A stretch of DNA of 13,873 nucleotides, taken from positions 1 to 13,873 of the forward strand of contig JAATFK010000140.1 of the NCBI GenBank assembly GCA_015655225.1, in the 5' to 3' direction. Position numbers and translations under genes: made by a program. Each line of letters opens with the position of its first letter. Positions within the stretch are counted from its first letter, which is position 1. Origin of the DNA: Solirubrobacterales bacterium (GTDB lineage: Bacteria > Actinomycetota > Thermoleophilia > Solirubrobacterales > Solirubrobacteraceae). Shown here piece after piece: positions 1-6,047 of this stretch. The notes under the pieces were generated by a model. That model had not been told where the DNA came from. It worked only from the letters and a program-made list of their open reading frames with translations, and made no database searches.

Positions 1-128
1 CGCAGGGCGCGGGCGTGACCTACCCGCTCTACCTCGACGCCGGGGACGCCGGCGCCGACTCGGTCACGAGCATCCCGAGCACGTCGAAGTGCCCGGCGGG
101 CGTCGCGACGCGCAAGCGTCCGAAGTAG
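1..128 (+). CDS. C-terminal end of an unidentified protein (partial, 5' cut by window edge)
   Basis: The plus-strand frame whose first complete codon begins at base 3 stays open to a TAG at 126-128 and gives about 41 residues, beginning QGAGVTYPLYLDAGDAGADS and ending in the basic tail ATRKRPK. Almost every codon ends in G or C, as in the confident genes nearby, which is the main reason to call it real coding sequence. It converges on the FAH-family gene, with only 9 bp between the two stop codons. I recognise no family from this short tail, and no membrane segment or catalytic motif is visible. It could also be a chance open frame in GC-rich DNA. Confidence 0.55.
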   Translation, partial: QGAGVTYPLYLDAGDAGADSVTSIPSTSKCPAGVATRKRPK

Positions 129-137
129 AGGTCGCCC

Positions 138-968
138 TCAGCGGCGCAGATCCACCACCGGGTTGCGCAGCGTCCCGATCCCCTCGACCTCGGTCTCGAT
201 CACGTCACCGTCGGCGAGCGAGCGGACCGGGTCCATGAACTCGCCGCAGCCCCACGGCGTCCCGGTCAGCAGCACGTCGCCGGGATCGAGCGTGAAGCTC
301 GCGGAGCAGAACGCGAGCAGCTCGGCGACGCCGAAGACCATCTCGGCCGTGGTCGAGTCCTGCATGATCTCGCCGTTCACGCGTGTCGACAGCGCGAGCC
401 GCTGCGGGTCCGGGACCTCGTCCGCCGTCACGATCAGCGGGCCGAGGGGGCAGAACGTGTCGAGGCTCTTGCCGCGCACCCACTGGCCGTCGGCGAACTG
501 GACGTCGCGCGCGGAGACGTCGTTCGCGACCGTGTAGCCGAGCACGTGGTCGAGCGCCTCCTCGACCGGGACCCGCGTCATCGTGCGCCCGACGACGACC
601 GCCAGCTCGACCTCCCAGTCGACCCGCTCGGCCACCGCGCGGTCGATCACGATCGCGTCGCCGTCGCCCACCACGCTGCTGGAGAACTTCGCGAAGACGA
701 GCGGCCGCTTCGGCGCCTCCATCCCCGTCTCGCGGACGTGGTCGAGGTAGTTGAGCCCGATCGCGACGATCTTCCCCGGCCGCAGCGGCGCCGTCAGGCG
801 GGCGCCCGCGAGCGGCGCGGCGCCAGGCGCCGCCGTGAGCGGCGCGCCGGCCGCGATCAGCGCCTCCAGGGACGCCCCGGCGTCGTCGCCGAGCGGGAGC
901 AGCGCGCCGTCGCGCTGCACCACCGCGCGGCGCTCGCCGCCGTCCGTCACTGCCGTCCCTATTCGCAT
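138..968 (-). CDS. Fumarylacetoacetate hydrolase (FAH) family enzyme
   Basis: A 276-aa FAH-superfamily protein of usual length for the single-domain bacterial members. These are cytosolic Mg2+/Mn2+ enzymes that hydrolyse C-C bonds of diketo acids, or isomerise, decarboxylate or hydrate related oxoacids. Residues 1-60 form the variable N-terminal part; the FAH fold follows. Visible landmarks are GLNY (71-74) with H77, FAK (92-94), metal-ligand segment DWEVELAVV (E119, E121), ANDVSARD with D150, the lysine in RGKSLDTFCP (K167), and a late turn GTPWGCG (236-242). That last turn usually reads GTPxGVG, so Trp and Cys are less usual there. The start at 968 is supported by a GGAGA ribosome site 7 nt upstream. 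The gene begins 24 bp after the stop of the FAD oxidase, so the two are probably co-transcribed. The exact substrate cannot be told; 2,4-diketo-3-deoxy sugar acid hydrolase, ureidoglycolate lyase-like and homoprotocatechuate-type activities are all possible. Confidence 0.93.
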   Translation of the reverse strand: MRIGTAVTDGGERRAVVQRDGALLPLGDDAGASLEALIAAGAPLTAAPGAAPLAGARLTAPLRPGKIVAIGLNYLDHVRETGMEAPKRPLVFAKFSSSVVGDGDAIVIDRAVAERVDWEVELAVVVGRTMTRVPVEEALDHVLGYTVANDVSARDVQFADGQWVRGKSLDTFCPLGPLIVTADEVPDPQRLALSTRVNGEIMQDSTTAEMVFGVAELLAFCSASFTLDPGDVLLTGTPWGCGEFMDPVRSLADGDVIETEVEGIGTLRNPVVDLRR

Positions 969-975
969 CGTCGGG

Positions 976-980
976 TCTCC
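976..980 (-). promoter_or_regulatory. Ribosome binding site of the FAH-family gene
   Basis: Read on the minus strand the sequence is GGAGA, 7 nt before the ATG at 968. It lies in the 24-bp gap after the FAD oxidase stop codon and supports the chosen start. Confidence 0.6.
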
Positions 981-992
981 ATCTCGGTCGGG

Positions 993-2369
993 TCAGATCC
1001 CCTTGCCGGGGTTCATCAGGTTCTCGGGGTCGAGCGCGCGCTTGATCGCGCGGTGCACGTCGTGCGCGGGACCCAGCTCGGCGGCGAGCGCGTCGCGCTT
1101 CAGCAGCCCGACGCCGTGCTCGCCGGTCACGGTCCCGCCCAGCTCCAGCGTCAGCGCGACGATCGCCGCGAACGCGGCGCGAGCGCGCGTGACCGCGTCG
1201 GGGTCGTGCGGGTCGTAGACGATCGTCGGGTGCATGTTGCCGTCGCCGGCGTGGCCAAAGGTGCCGATCAGGACCGCCTCGCGCTCGGCGATCCGCTCGA
1301 TCCCCTCCAGCAGCGCGGGGATCTTCCCGAGCGGGACGCCGACGTCGTCGAGCAGCGTCGCACCCTCGCGCTCGAGCGCGGAGTAGGCGAGCCGGCGGGC
1401 GGCCATCAGCATCCGCCCCTCGGCCTCCTCGTCGGTCGTGACCGTGAGCGTCGCGCCCTCCTGCTCGCACCAGCCGGCGATCCGGTCGACCTGGTCGAGC
1501 GCCGCCGCGCCGCCGAGGTCCGAGCGCGCGAACAGCAGCACCGCCACGTCGGCGTCGAGCCCCTGCGGGGCCATCCGCTCGACCGCCGCGATCGTCGTGC
1601 GGTCCATCAGCTCCAGCACCGCCGGGATCGTCTGGCGGGTGATGCGGGCGATCGCGCGGCCGGCGTCGCCGAGCGAGGCGAAGGAGGCGGCGAGCGTCGC
1701 CGAGGTGGGCGCGGGCGGCAGCAGCCGCACGGTCGCCTCGGTCACGATCCCGAGCGTCCCCTCGCTGCCGCAGAGGAGCGAGACGAGGTCGTAGCCGGCG
1801 ACGCCCTTGCGCGTGCGGCGGCCGAGCCGGACGGCGCGGCCGTCGGCGAGGACGACCTCCAGGCCGAGCAGCGCGTCGCGCGTGACGCCGTACTTCACGC
1901 AGCAGAGCCCGCCGGCGTTCGTGGCGACGTTGCCGCCGATCGTCGAGAACTCGTAGGAGGCCGGGTCGGGCGCGTACCAGAGGCCCTCGGCGCGGGCCGC
2001 CTCGCCGAGGCGCGCGTTGACGAGCCCCGGCTGCACGCGCGCGAGCAGCGACGGCGCGTCCAGCTCGACCACGTCGACCATCCGCTCCGTCGACAGGACG
2101 AGGCAGCCGTCGATCGCGTTCGCTCCGCCGGAGAGGCCGCTGCCGGCCCCGCGCGGCACGACCGGGACGCGGTGGCGCGCCGCCGCCCGCACGGCCGCCT
2201 GCACCTCGGCGGTGGTGCGCGGCCGCACGACCACCGCCGGCGTCCCCGCCGGCAGCAGCCCGGGCGCCGCCTGGTCGGCGCGGTAGGACGCGAGCACGTC
2301 TGGATCGACCACGACGTCACCGGCGCCGTCGAGATCCGACAGGAACTGGTGCATCGATCCCACGCTCAT
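993..2369 (-). CDS. FAD-linked 2-hydroxyacid oxidase, glycolate oxidase GlcD / D-lactate dehydrogenase type
   Basis: A 458-aa flavoprotein of the PCMH-type FAD-binding family, normal length for GlcD or D-lactate dehydrogenase (cytochrome type). It oxidises a 2-hydroxyacid such as glycolate or D-lactate to the 2-oxoacid. The FAD domain (about 40-220) shows PRGAGSGLSGGA (72-83), STIGGNVATNAGGL (142-155), KYGVTRD (159-165) and GSEGTLGIVTE (201-211). The C-terminal FAD-oxidase domain shows the metal-site motifs GHAGDGNMHP (372-381) and GEHGVGLLK (416-424), and ends DPENLMNPGKGI, the family's usual tail. The start at 2369 (MSVGSMHQ) is an assumption: a second ATG at 2354, preceded by a GGGA, is an equally fair start. 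The gene diverges from a GntR regulator across 47 bp, so regulation by that neighbour is likely (inference). Glycolate versus D-lactate cannot be decided from sequence. Confidence 0.94.
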   Translation of the reverse strand: MSVGSMHQFLSDLDGAGDVVVDPDVLASYRADQAAPGLLPAGTPAVVVRPRTTAEVQAAVRAAARHRVPVVPRGAGSGLSGGANAIDGCLVLSTERMVDVVELDAPSLLARVQPGLVNARLGEAARAEGLWYAPDPASYEFSTIGGNVATNAGGLCCVKYGVTRDALLGLEVVLADGRAVRLGRRTRKGVAGYDLVSLLCGSEGTLGIVTEATVRLLPPAPTSATLAASFASLGDAGRAIARITRQTIPAVLELMDRTTIAAVERMAPQGLDADVAVLLFARSDLGGAAALDQVDRIAGWCEQEGATLTVTTDEEAEGRMLMAARRLAYSALEREGATLLDDVGVPLGKIPALLEGIERIAEREAVLIGTFGHAGDGNMHPTIVYDPHDPDAVTRARAAFAAIVALTLELGGTVTGEHGVGLLKRDALAAELGPAHDVHRAIKRALDPENLMNPGKGI

Positions 2370-2379
2370 CGCGCGATAC

Positions 2380-2397
2380 TCTCGGAGCGCTCCGTGA
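2380..2397. promoter_or_regulatory. Candidate operator palindrome in the divergent FAD oxidase / GntR region
   Basis: The 47-bp gap 2370-2416 between the divergent start codons is the longest non-coding stretch in the window. It holds the perfect 12-bp inverted repeat CGGAGCGCTCCG (2383-2394), extended to 16 of 18 matching positions over 2380-2397. Dyads of this size are typical of dimeric wHTH regulators, and the adjacent gene encodes one, so autoregulation plus control of the oxidase is a reasonable guess. It does not match the textbook TGGTnnnACCA-like FadR sites. I could not identify convincing -35/-10 boxes. Confidence 0.4.
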
Positions 2398-2416
2398 TGA
2401 GGAATCGACCGACCCG

Positions 2417-3133
2417 ATGACGGGCTTCACCTTCGGCCGCGGCCCCGCCGGCTCGCCGCTCCTCGCCCCCGGTCAGCACGCCGTCAAGCTGGAGCGCAGC
2501 GTCTACTCCGGCCGCGTGACGTCGCTCCTGCGCGAGGCGATCGTGGAGGGCGAGCTGGAGGCTGGCGCGCCGCTCGTCGAAGCGCGCCTGGCGGAGCAGC
2601 TCGCGGTCAGCCGCGGCCCCGTGCGCAACGCGCTGCACGCGCTGGAGGGCGAAGGGCTGGTGCGCACCCTGCCAAACGGCCGCACCGTCGTCGTCGGCTT
2701 CAGCGCCGCCGACCTCGAGGACCTCACGAGCGTCCGCTACGAGCTGGAGGCGGCCGCGATCCGCCGCGGCGTCGCCCGCCGCGCGGACGTCACGCCGGTG
2801 CAGGACGCGTTCGCCGCGCTGGAGCGCGAGGGCGCCTCGACCCAGCGGCTCGTCGACCTCGACATCGACTTCCACCTGCGCCTGCTGGAGCTGTCGGGCA
2901 GCCGCTTCCTGACGCAGGCGTGGCTCGCGCTCGCGCCCGTGATCCACACCGTCATCACGATCGGCAACCGCCGCCTGACCGAGCGCGGGCCGGAGCGCAA
3001 CTTCACCCGGATCGTCGACGCGCACCGGCCGCTCGTCGCGGCGATCGCCGACTTCGACGCGAGACGCGCGACCGCGCTGCTGGCGAAGCAGTTCGACGTG
3101 ACCACGTCGATGTTCAGCGAGGACGTCGACTAA
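2417..3133 (+). CDS. GntR-family transcriptional regulator, FCD (FadR) type
   Basis: A 238-aa regulator. The winged helix-turn-helix (about 28-95) contains LAEQLAVSRGPVRNALHALE (58-77) and the wing LVRTLPNGRTVVVGF (81-95), diagnostic of GntR. The alpha-helical FCD effector domain (about 98-230) keeps the metal-site pattern D149-x3-H153 and H203 in DAHRPL. However, the position 22 residues further on, where FCD proteins usually have the third His, is Q225. FCD regulators typically sense organic acids such as lactate, glycolate, gluconate or sugar acids and act as repressors. Divergence from the FAD-linked 2-hydroxyacid oxidase fits a 2-hydroxyacid ligand (inference). A GAGGAA lies upstream of the ATG but about 12 nt away, rather long. 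It is clearly paralogous to the regulator at 12008-12790: both share a QHAxKL..S.YSG segment before the wHTH and nearly the same recognition helix. Confidence 0.95.
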   Translation: MTGFTFGRGPAGSPLLAPGQHAVKLERSVYSGRVTSLLREAIVEGELEAGAPLVEARLAEQLAVSRGPVRNALHALEGEGLVRTLPNGRTVVVGFSAADLEDLTSVRYELEAAAIRRGVARRADVTPVQDAFAALEREGASTQRLVDLDIDFHLRLLELSGSRFLTQAWLALAPVIHTVITIGNRRLTERGPERNFTRIVDAHRPLVAAIADFDARRATALLAKQFDVTTSMFSEDVD

Positions 3134-3137
3134 CACG

Positions 3138-3869
3138 TCAGCCGAGCAGTCCCGCCGGCGCCTGGAGCGCGTCGCGCACGCTGCCGAGGAAGCGCGCGGC
3201 GTCGGCTCCGTAGAGGATCCGGTGGTCGCACGTGAGCGTCAGCGTCAGCTGCTGCACGGGGACGATCGTACCCTGGCGCGGGAGCGCAACCGGCCGCACC
3301 GCGCCGACCGCGAGGATCGCCGCCTGCGGCACGTTGATGACCGCATCGAAGTGCCGCACGCCGAGCATCCCGAGGTTCGAGACCGTGAATGTCCCGTCGG
3401 CGAGCGCGGCCGGCTCGATCGTGCGCTCGCGCACCGCCTGCGCGAGCGCGCGGCTCTCGCGCGCGACCGCGTCGAGCGACTTGGCGTCGGCGTCGCGGAT
3501 CACCGGCACGACGAGCGCGTCCGGCGCCTCGACCGCGATCCCGACGTTGACGCGCTCCCACAGGCGGAACGTCTGCGCCTCCCCGTCGAACGACGCGTTC
3601 GCGCGCGGGTGCTGGCGCAGCGCGAGCGCGCAGGCGCGGACGATCATGTCGTTGTAGGAGGGAACCGGGCCGCCCGGCGCCGCCGCCTTTAGCTCGGCGC
3701 GCAACGCCGCCGCCGCGTCCATCTCGACGTCGAGCGCGACCGTGAACTCCGGCACGGTCGCCTTCGCCTCGGCCATCCGCCGCGCGATCACTCTCTGCGT
3801 GCGCGAGAGCCGCCGCGGCGCGCCGGCGCCGCGCCCGTCCTCCACGGCCGCGGCCTCCTGCGCGCTCAC
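3138..3869 (-). CDS. Dihydrolipoamide acyltransferase (E2) catalytic core without lipoyl domain
   Basis: A 243-aa protein that is only the 2-oxoacid dehydrogenase acyltransferase domain; complete E2 proteins are usually 400 aa or more. It transfers the acyl group from lipoamide to CoA. The domain starts near LSRTQRVIARRMAEA (21-35), and its active-site region includes FTVSNLGMLG (161-170, S164) and CDHRILYGADAARFL (214-228, catalytic H216). Four residues after the histidine, where classical E2 proteins have Asp or Asn (DHRxxDG), this one has Y220. No E1/E3-binding domain is visible. The GTG start at 3869 overlaps the TGA of the lipoyl gene as GTGA, implying coupled translation. A frame reaching back to 4295 exists, but its N-terminal half is Arg/Pro-rich shadow sequence of the neighbouring genes. 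The stop lies 4 bp from that of the convergent GntR gene. Confidence 0.92.
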   Translation of the reverse strand: MSAQEAAAVEDGRGAGAPRRLSRTQRVIARRMAEAKATVPEFTVALDVEMDAAAALRAELKAAAPGGPVPSYNDMIVRACALALRQHPRANASFDGEAQTFRLWERVNVGIAVEAPDALVVPVIRDADAKSLDAVARESRALAQAVRERTIEPAALADGTFTVSNLGMLGVRHFDAVINVPQAAILAVGAVRPVALPRQGTIVPVQQLTLTLTCDHRILYGADAARFLGSVRDALQAPAGLLG

Positions 3870-4111
3870 GCGCCCGCCCCGTCGTCGATCCGCACGACCA
3901 CGTCGCCGACGCTGCATTCCTGGCCCTCGCTGACGAGGATCTCCGCGACCGTGCCGGCGACGCCGGCCTCGACCTCGAACGTCGCCTTGTCGCCCTCGAC
4001 CTCGATGACCGAGTCCTCCGCGCCGACCTGCTGGCCGACCTCGACCATCACCGCGAGGATCTCGACCTCGACGGTGGACATGCCCATCTTCGGGATGTGG
4101 ACGTCGATCAT
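3866..4111 (-). CDS. Stand-alone lipoyl (biotin/lipoyl-attachment) domain protein
   Basis: An 81-aa protein consisting of one lipoyl domain: IPKMGM near the N terminus (6-11), then the lipoylation hairpin VEGDKATFEVEA with target lysine K42, then a Gly-rich second half (GVAGTVAEILVSEG). EGDKA is the lipoyl-type motif; biotin carriers usually read AMKM. It should act as a swinging arm shuttling acyl groups from E1 to the separate E2 core and on to an E3. Its ATG overlaps the TGA of E1 beta (ATGA, 4108-4111) and its own TGA overlaps the GTG of E2. It may be a true free carrier, or the N-terminal part of an E2 split from the core by a single-base frameshift; the clean GTGA junction favours two genes. 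Confidence 0.93.
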   Translation of the reverse strand: MIDVHIPKMGMSTVEVEILAVMVEVGQQVGAEDSVIEVEGDKATFEVEAGVAGTVAEILVSEGQECSVGDVVVRIDDGAGA

Positions 4112-5085
4112 CGGACCACCTCCCGGTCGAGCACGCCGCGGACCGCGGCCGCGAGCTGGGCGCGGCTCGGCAGCAGCGCCTCCTCCAGCTCGACCGCGAA
4201 CGGGATCGGGGCGTCGGCGCGCGTGACGCGCCGCGGCGGCGCCGCCAGCGGGAACTCCTCGGCGGCGGTCGCCAGCACCTCGCCGGCGAGGCCACAGGTG
4301 CGGTTCGTGTCGTCGAAGACGACCAGCCGGCCGGTCTTCTCGACCGACGCGCGCAGCCCCTCCCAGTCGAACGGGAGGATCGAGCGCGGGTCCCACACCT
4401 CGACCGAGATGCCGTCCTCCGCGAGCTCCTGGGCGACCGCGAGCGCGTCGTGGACGAGGTGGCCGATCGCGACGACGGTGACGTCGTCGCCGGCGCGATG
4501 GACGCGCCCGTCGCCGAGCGGCACCGCCTCCGGCTGCTCCGGCGCCTCCTCTCTGGTCCCGAGCACGGCGGCCGGCGCGAACAGGACGACCGGGTCGTCG
4601 TCGCGGATCGCGCTGAGGAAGAGGCCGTAGGCGTCGAGCGCGGTCGCCGGGACGACGGTCTTGACGCCTGCCTGCGCGAACAGCGCGTAGGGATGGTCGG
4701 AGTGCTGGGCCGCGAGACCTCTGCGGGCGCCGCTGCCGGGCACGATGTAGGTGACCGGGACCTTCGCCTGGCCGCCCGTCATCAGGCGGAACTTCTGCGC
4801 CTGGTTGACGATCGGCTCGAACGCCGTGAACAGCAGCGAGGGGATCTGGAACTCGACCACCGGCCGGTGGCCGGCGAGCGCCGCTCCCATCGCGAAGCCC
4901 GTGAACGCCTGCTCGGAGATCGGCGTGTCGATCACCCGCTGGCGGCCGAAGTCGGCGACCAACCCTCTGGAGACGCCGCGCAGCGACGCGCGCACGTCCT
5001 CGCCGAGGATGAAGACCGACGGGTCGGCGGTCATCTCGTCGCGCAGCGCTCGGGCGAGCGCCGCCTGGTATCGCATCCGGGCCAT
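4108..5085 (-). CDS. 2-oxoacid (or acetoin) dehydrogenase E1 component, beta subunit
   Basis: A 325-aa transketolase-like beta subunit, standard length for PdhB, AcoB or BkdB. With E1 alpha it forms the ThDP-dependent alpha2-beta2 enzyme that decarboxylates or cleaves the substrate and acylates lipoamide. Landmarks are LGED (27-30), DTPISEQAFTGFAMGAAL (53-70), with E58 as the likely Glu contacting the ThDP aminopyrimidine, VEFQ (77-80), AAQHSDH (125-131, active-site H128) and the C-terminal transketolase domain (about 200-320) with WDPRSILPFDWEGL. QHS is common to branched-chain, acetoin and pyruvate E1 beta, so substrate is not decided. Its ATG shares one base with the stop of E1 alpha. AGA arginine codons occur at least three times. 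Confidence 0.95.
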   Translation of the reverse strand: MARMRYQAALARALRDEMTADPSVFILGEDVRASLRGVSRGLVADFGRQRVIDTPISEQAFTGFAMGAALAGHRPVVEFQIPSLLFTAFEPIVNQAQKFRLMTGGQAKVPVTYIVPGSGARRGLAAQHSDHPYALFAQAGVKTVVPATALDAYGLFLSAIRDDDPVVLFAPAAVLGTREEAPEQPEAVPLGDGRVHRAGDDVTVVAIGHLVHDALAVAQELAEDGISVEVWDPRSILPFDWEGLRASVEKTGRLVVFDDTNRTCGLAGEVLATAAEEFPLAAPPRRVTRADAPIPFAVELEEALLPSRAQLAAAVRGVLDREVVR

Positions 5086-6047
5086 CAGGCCGACACCCCC
5101 TCGCGCGGCAGCGGGCCGCTCGCGTAGACGTATTCGCGCGCGTCGGCGACCGCCGGGCGCGGGCTCTCGCGCGCGAACGCGAGCGCCTCCGCCAGCAGCC
5201 GCTCGACCTCGCCGTCAAGCGCCGCGACCTCGTCGGGCGTCATCCGCTCGGCGAGGACGCGCAGCGGGTCGCGCTCGCGCCAGCGCTCGATCTCCTCGTC
5301 GGTGCGGTAGCCGAGCTTCATCGTCCGCTCAGCCGTGTGGTGGCCGACGAAGCGGTAGGTCTCGCACTCGATGAAGCTCGGGCCGTCGCCCGCGCGGGCG
5401 TGCGCGACGGCCGTCTCGGCCGCCGCCTGGACCGCCTCCACGTCCATCCCGTCGACGTGGACCGCCGGCATGTCGTAGGCCGCGGCGCGCCCGACGATAG
5501 ACCCCGAGGTCGCCTCCGAGGCGGCGAACGAGACCGCGTAGCCGTTGTTCTCGCAGACGAACAGCAGCGGCAGCTTCCAGATCCCCGCCATGTTCATCGT
5601 CTCGTGCAGGACACCCTGGTTGACGGCGCCGTCGCCGAAGAAGACGACCGCGACGCGGTCGCTGCCAGCCTCTCTGCCGGCCCACGCGGCGCCGGCCGCG
5701 ATCGGCGCGCCGGCCGCGACGATCCCGTTCGCGCCGTAGATCCCGAGCGAGACGTCGGCGATGTGCATCGAGCCGCCGCGCGCGCGGTTGAGGCCCGTCG
5801 TGCGGCCGAGCAGCTCGGCCAGCATCCGCCGCACCTCGGCGCCCTTCGCGATCACGTGGCCGTGGCCGCGGTGCGTGGAGGTGATCACGTCGTCGGGCCG
5901 CAGCGCGGCGCAGACGCCGGTCGCGACCGCCTCCTGGCCGATGTACTCGTGCGTGACGCCGGCGATCTCGTTCGCGTTGACGAGCTCGACGACCTGCTCC
6001 TCGAAGCGCCGGATCGTGCGCATCGTGCGGTAGAGATCGGACCTCAT
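5085..6047 (-). CDS. 2-oxoacid (or acetoin) dehydrogenase E1 component, alpha subunit
   Basis: A 320-aa ThDP-binding alpha subunit, typical of PdhA/AcoA-type E1. The ThDP motif is present: GDGAVNQG (138-145) followed about 30 residues later by CENNGY (165-170). Other family signatures are GQEAVATG (37-44), STHRGHGH (57-64), GGSMHIAD (91-98) and the loop YRFVGHHTAE (231-240). The form GGSMHIADVSLGIYGANGIV resembles acetoin dehydrogenase alpha subunits at least as much as pyruvate ones, so both acetoin and pyruvate or another small 2-oxoacid must stay open. The ATG overlaps the stop of the preceding 2-hydroxyacid dehydrogenase as ATGA (6044-6047), which is why 6047 is a confident start. Confidence 0.95.
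   Translation of the reverse strand: MRSDLYRTMRTIRRFEEQVVELVNANEIAGVTHEYIGQEAVATGVCAALRPDDVITSTHRGHGHVIAKGAEVRRMLAELLGRTTGLNRARGGSMHIADVSLGIYGANGIVAAGAPIAAGAAWAGREAGSDRVAVVFFGDGAVNQGVLHETMNMAGIWKLPLLFVCENNGYAVSFAASEATSGSIVGRAAAYDMPAVHVDGMDVEAVQAAAETAVAHARAGDGPSFIECETYRFVGHHTAERTMKLGYRTDEEIERWRERDPLRVLAERMTPDEVAALDGEVERLLAEALAFARESPRPAVADAREYVYASGPLPREGVSA

Noticed and set aside
546..2420. Long plus-strand frame (624 aa) opposite the FAH and FAD oxidase genes
   Set aside because: Arg/Asp/His-rich composition without motifs, lying antisense to two well-recognised genes; typical artefact of GC-rich DNA.
3866..5218. Open frame of 450 aa covering the lipoyl domain and running over E1 beta
   Set aside because: Only the last 81 residues look like a protein; the rest is Arg/Pro/Ala-rich shadow of the E1 beta gene. 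The ATG at 4111 overlaps the E1 beta stop as ATGA and gives a normal lipoyl domain.
3138..6047. Assigning the E1/E2 genes firmly as acetoin dehydrogenase (acoABC) or pyruvate dehydrogenase (pdhABC)
   Set aside because: Motifs fit both; no acoR, acoX or E3 gene is in the window, so gene symbols were left empty.
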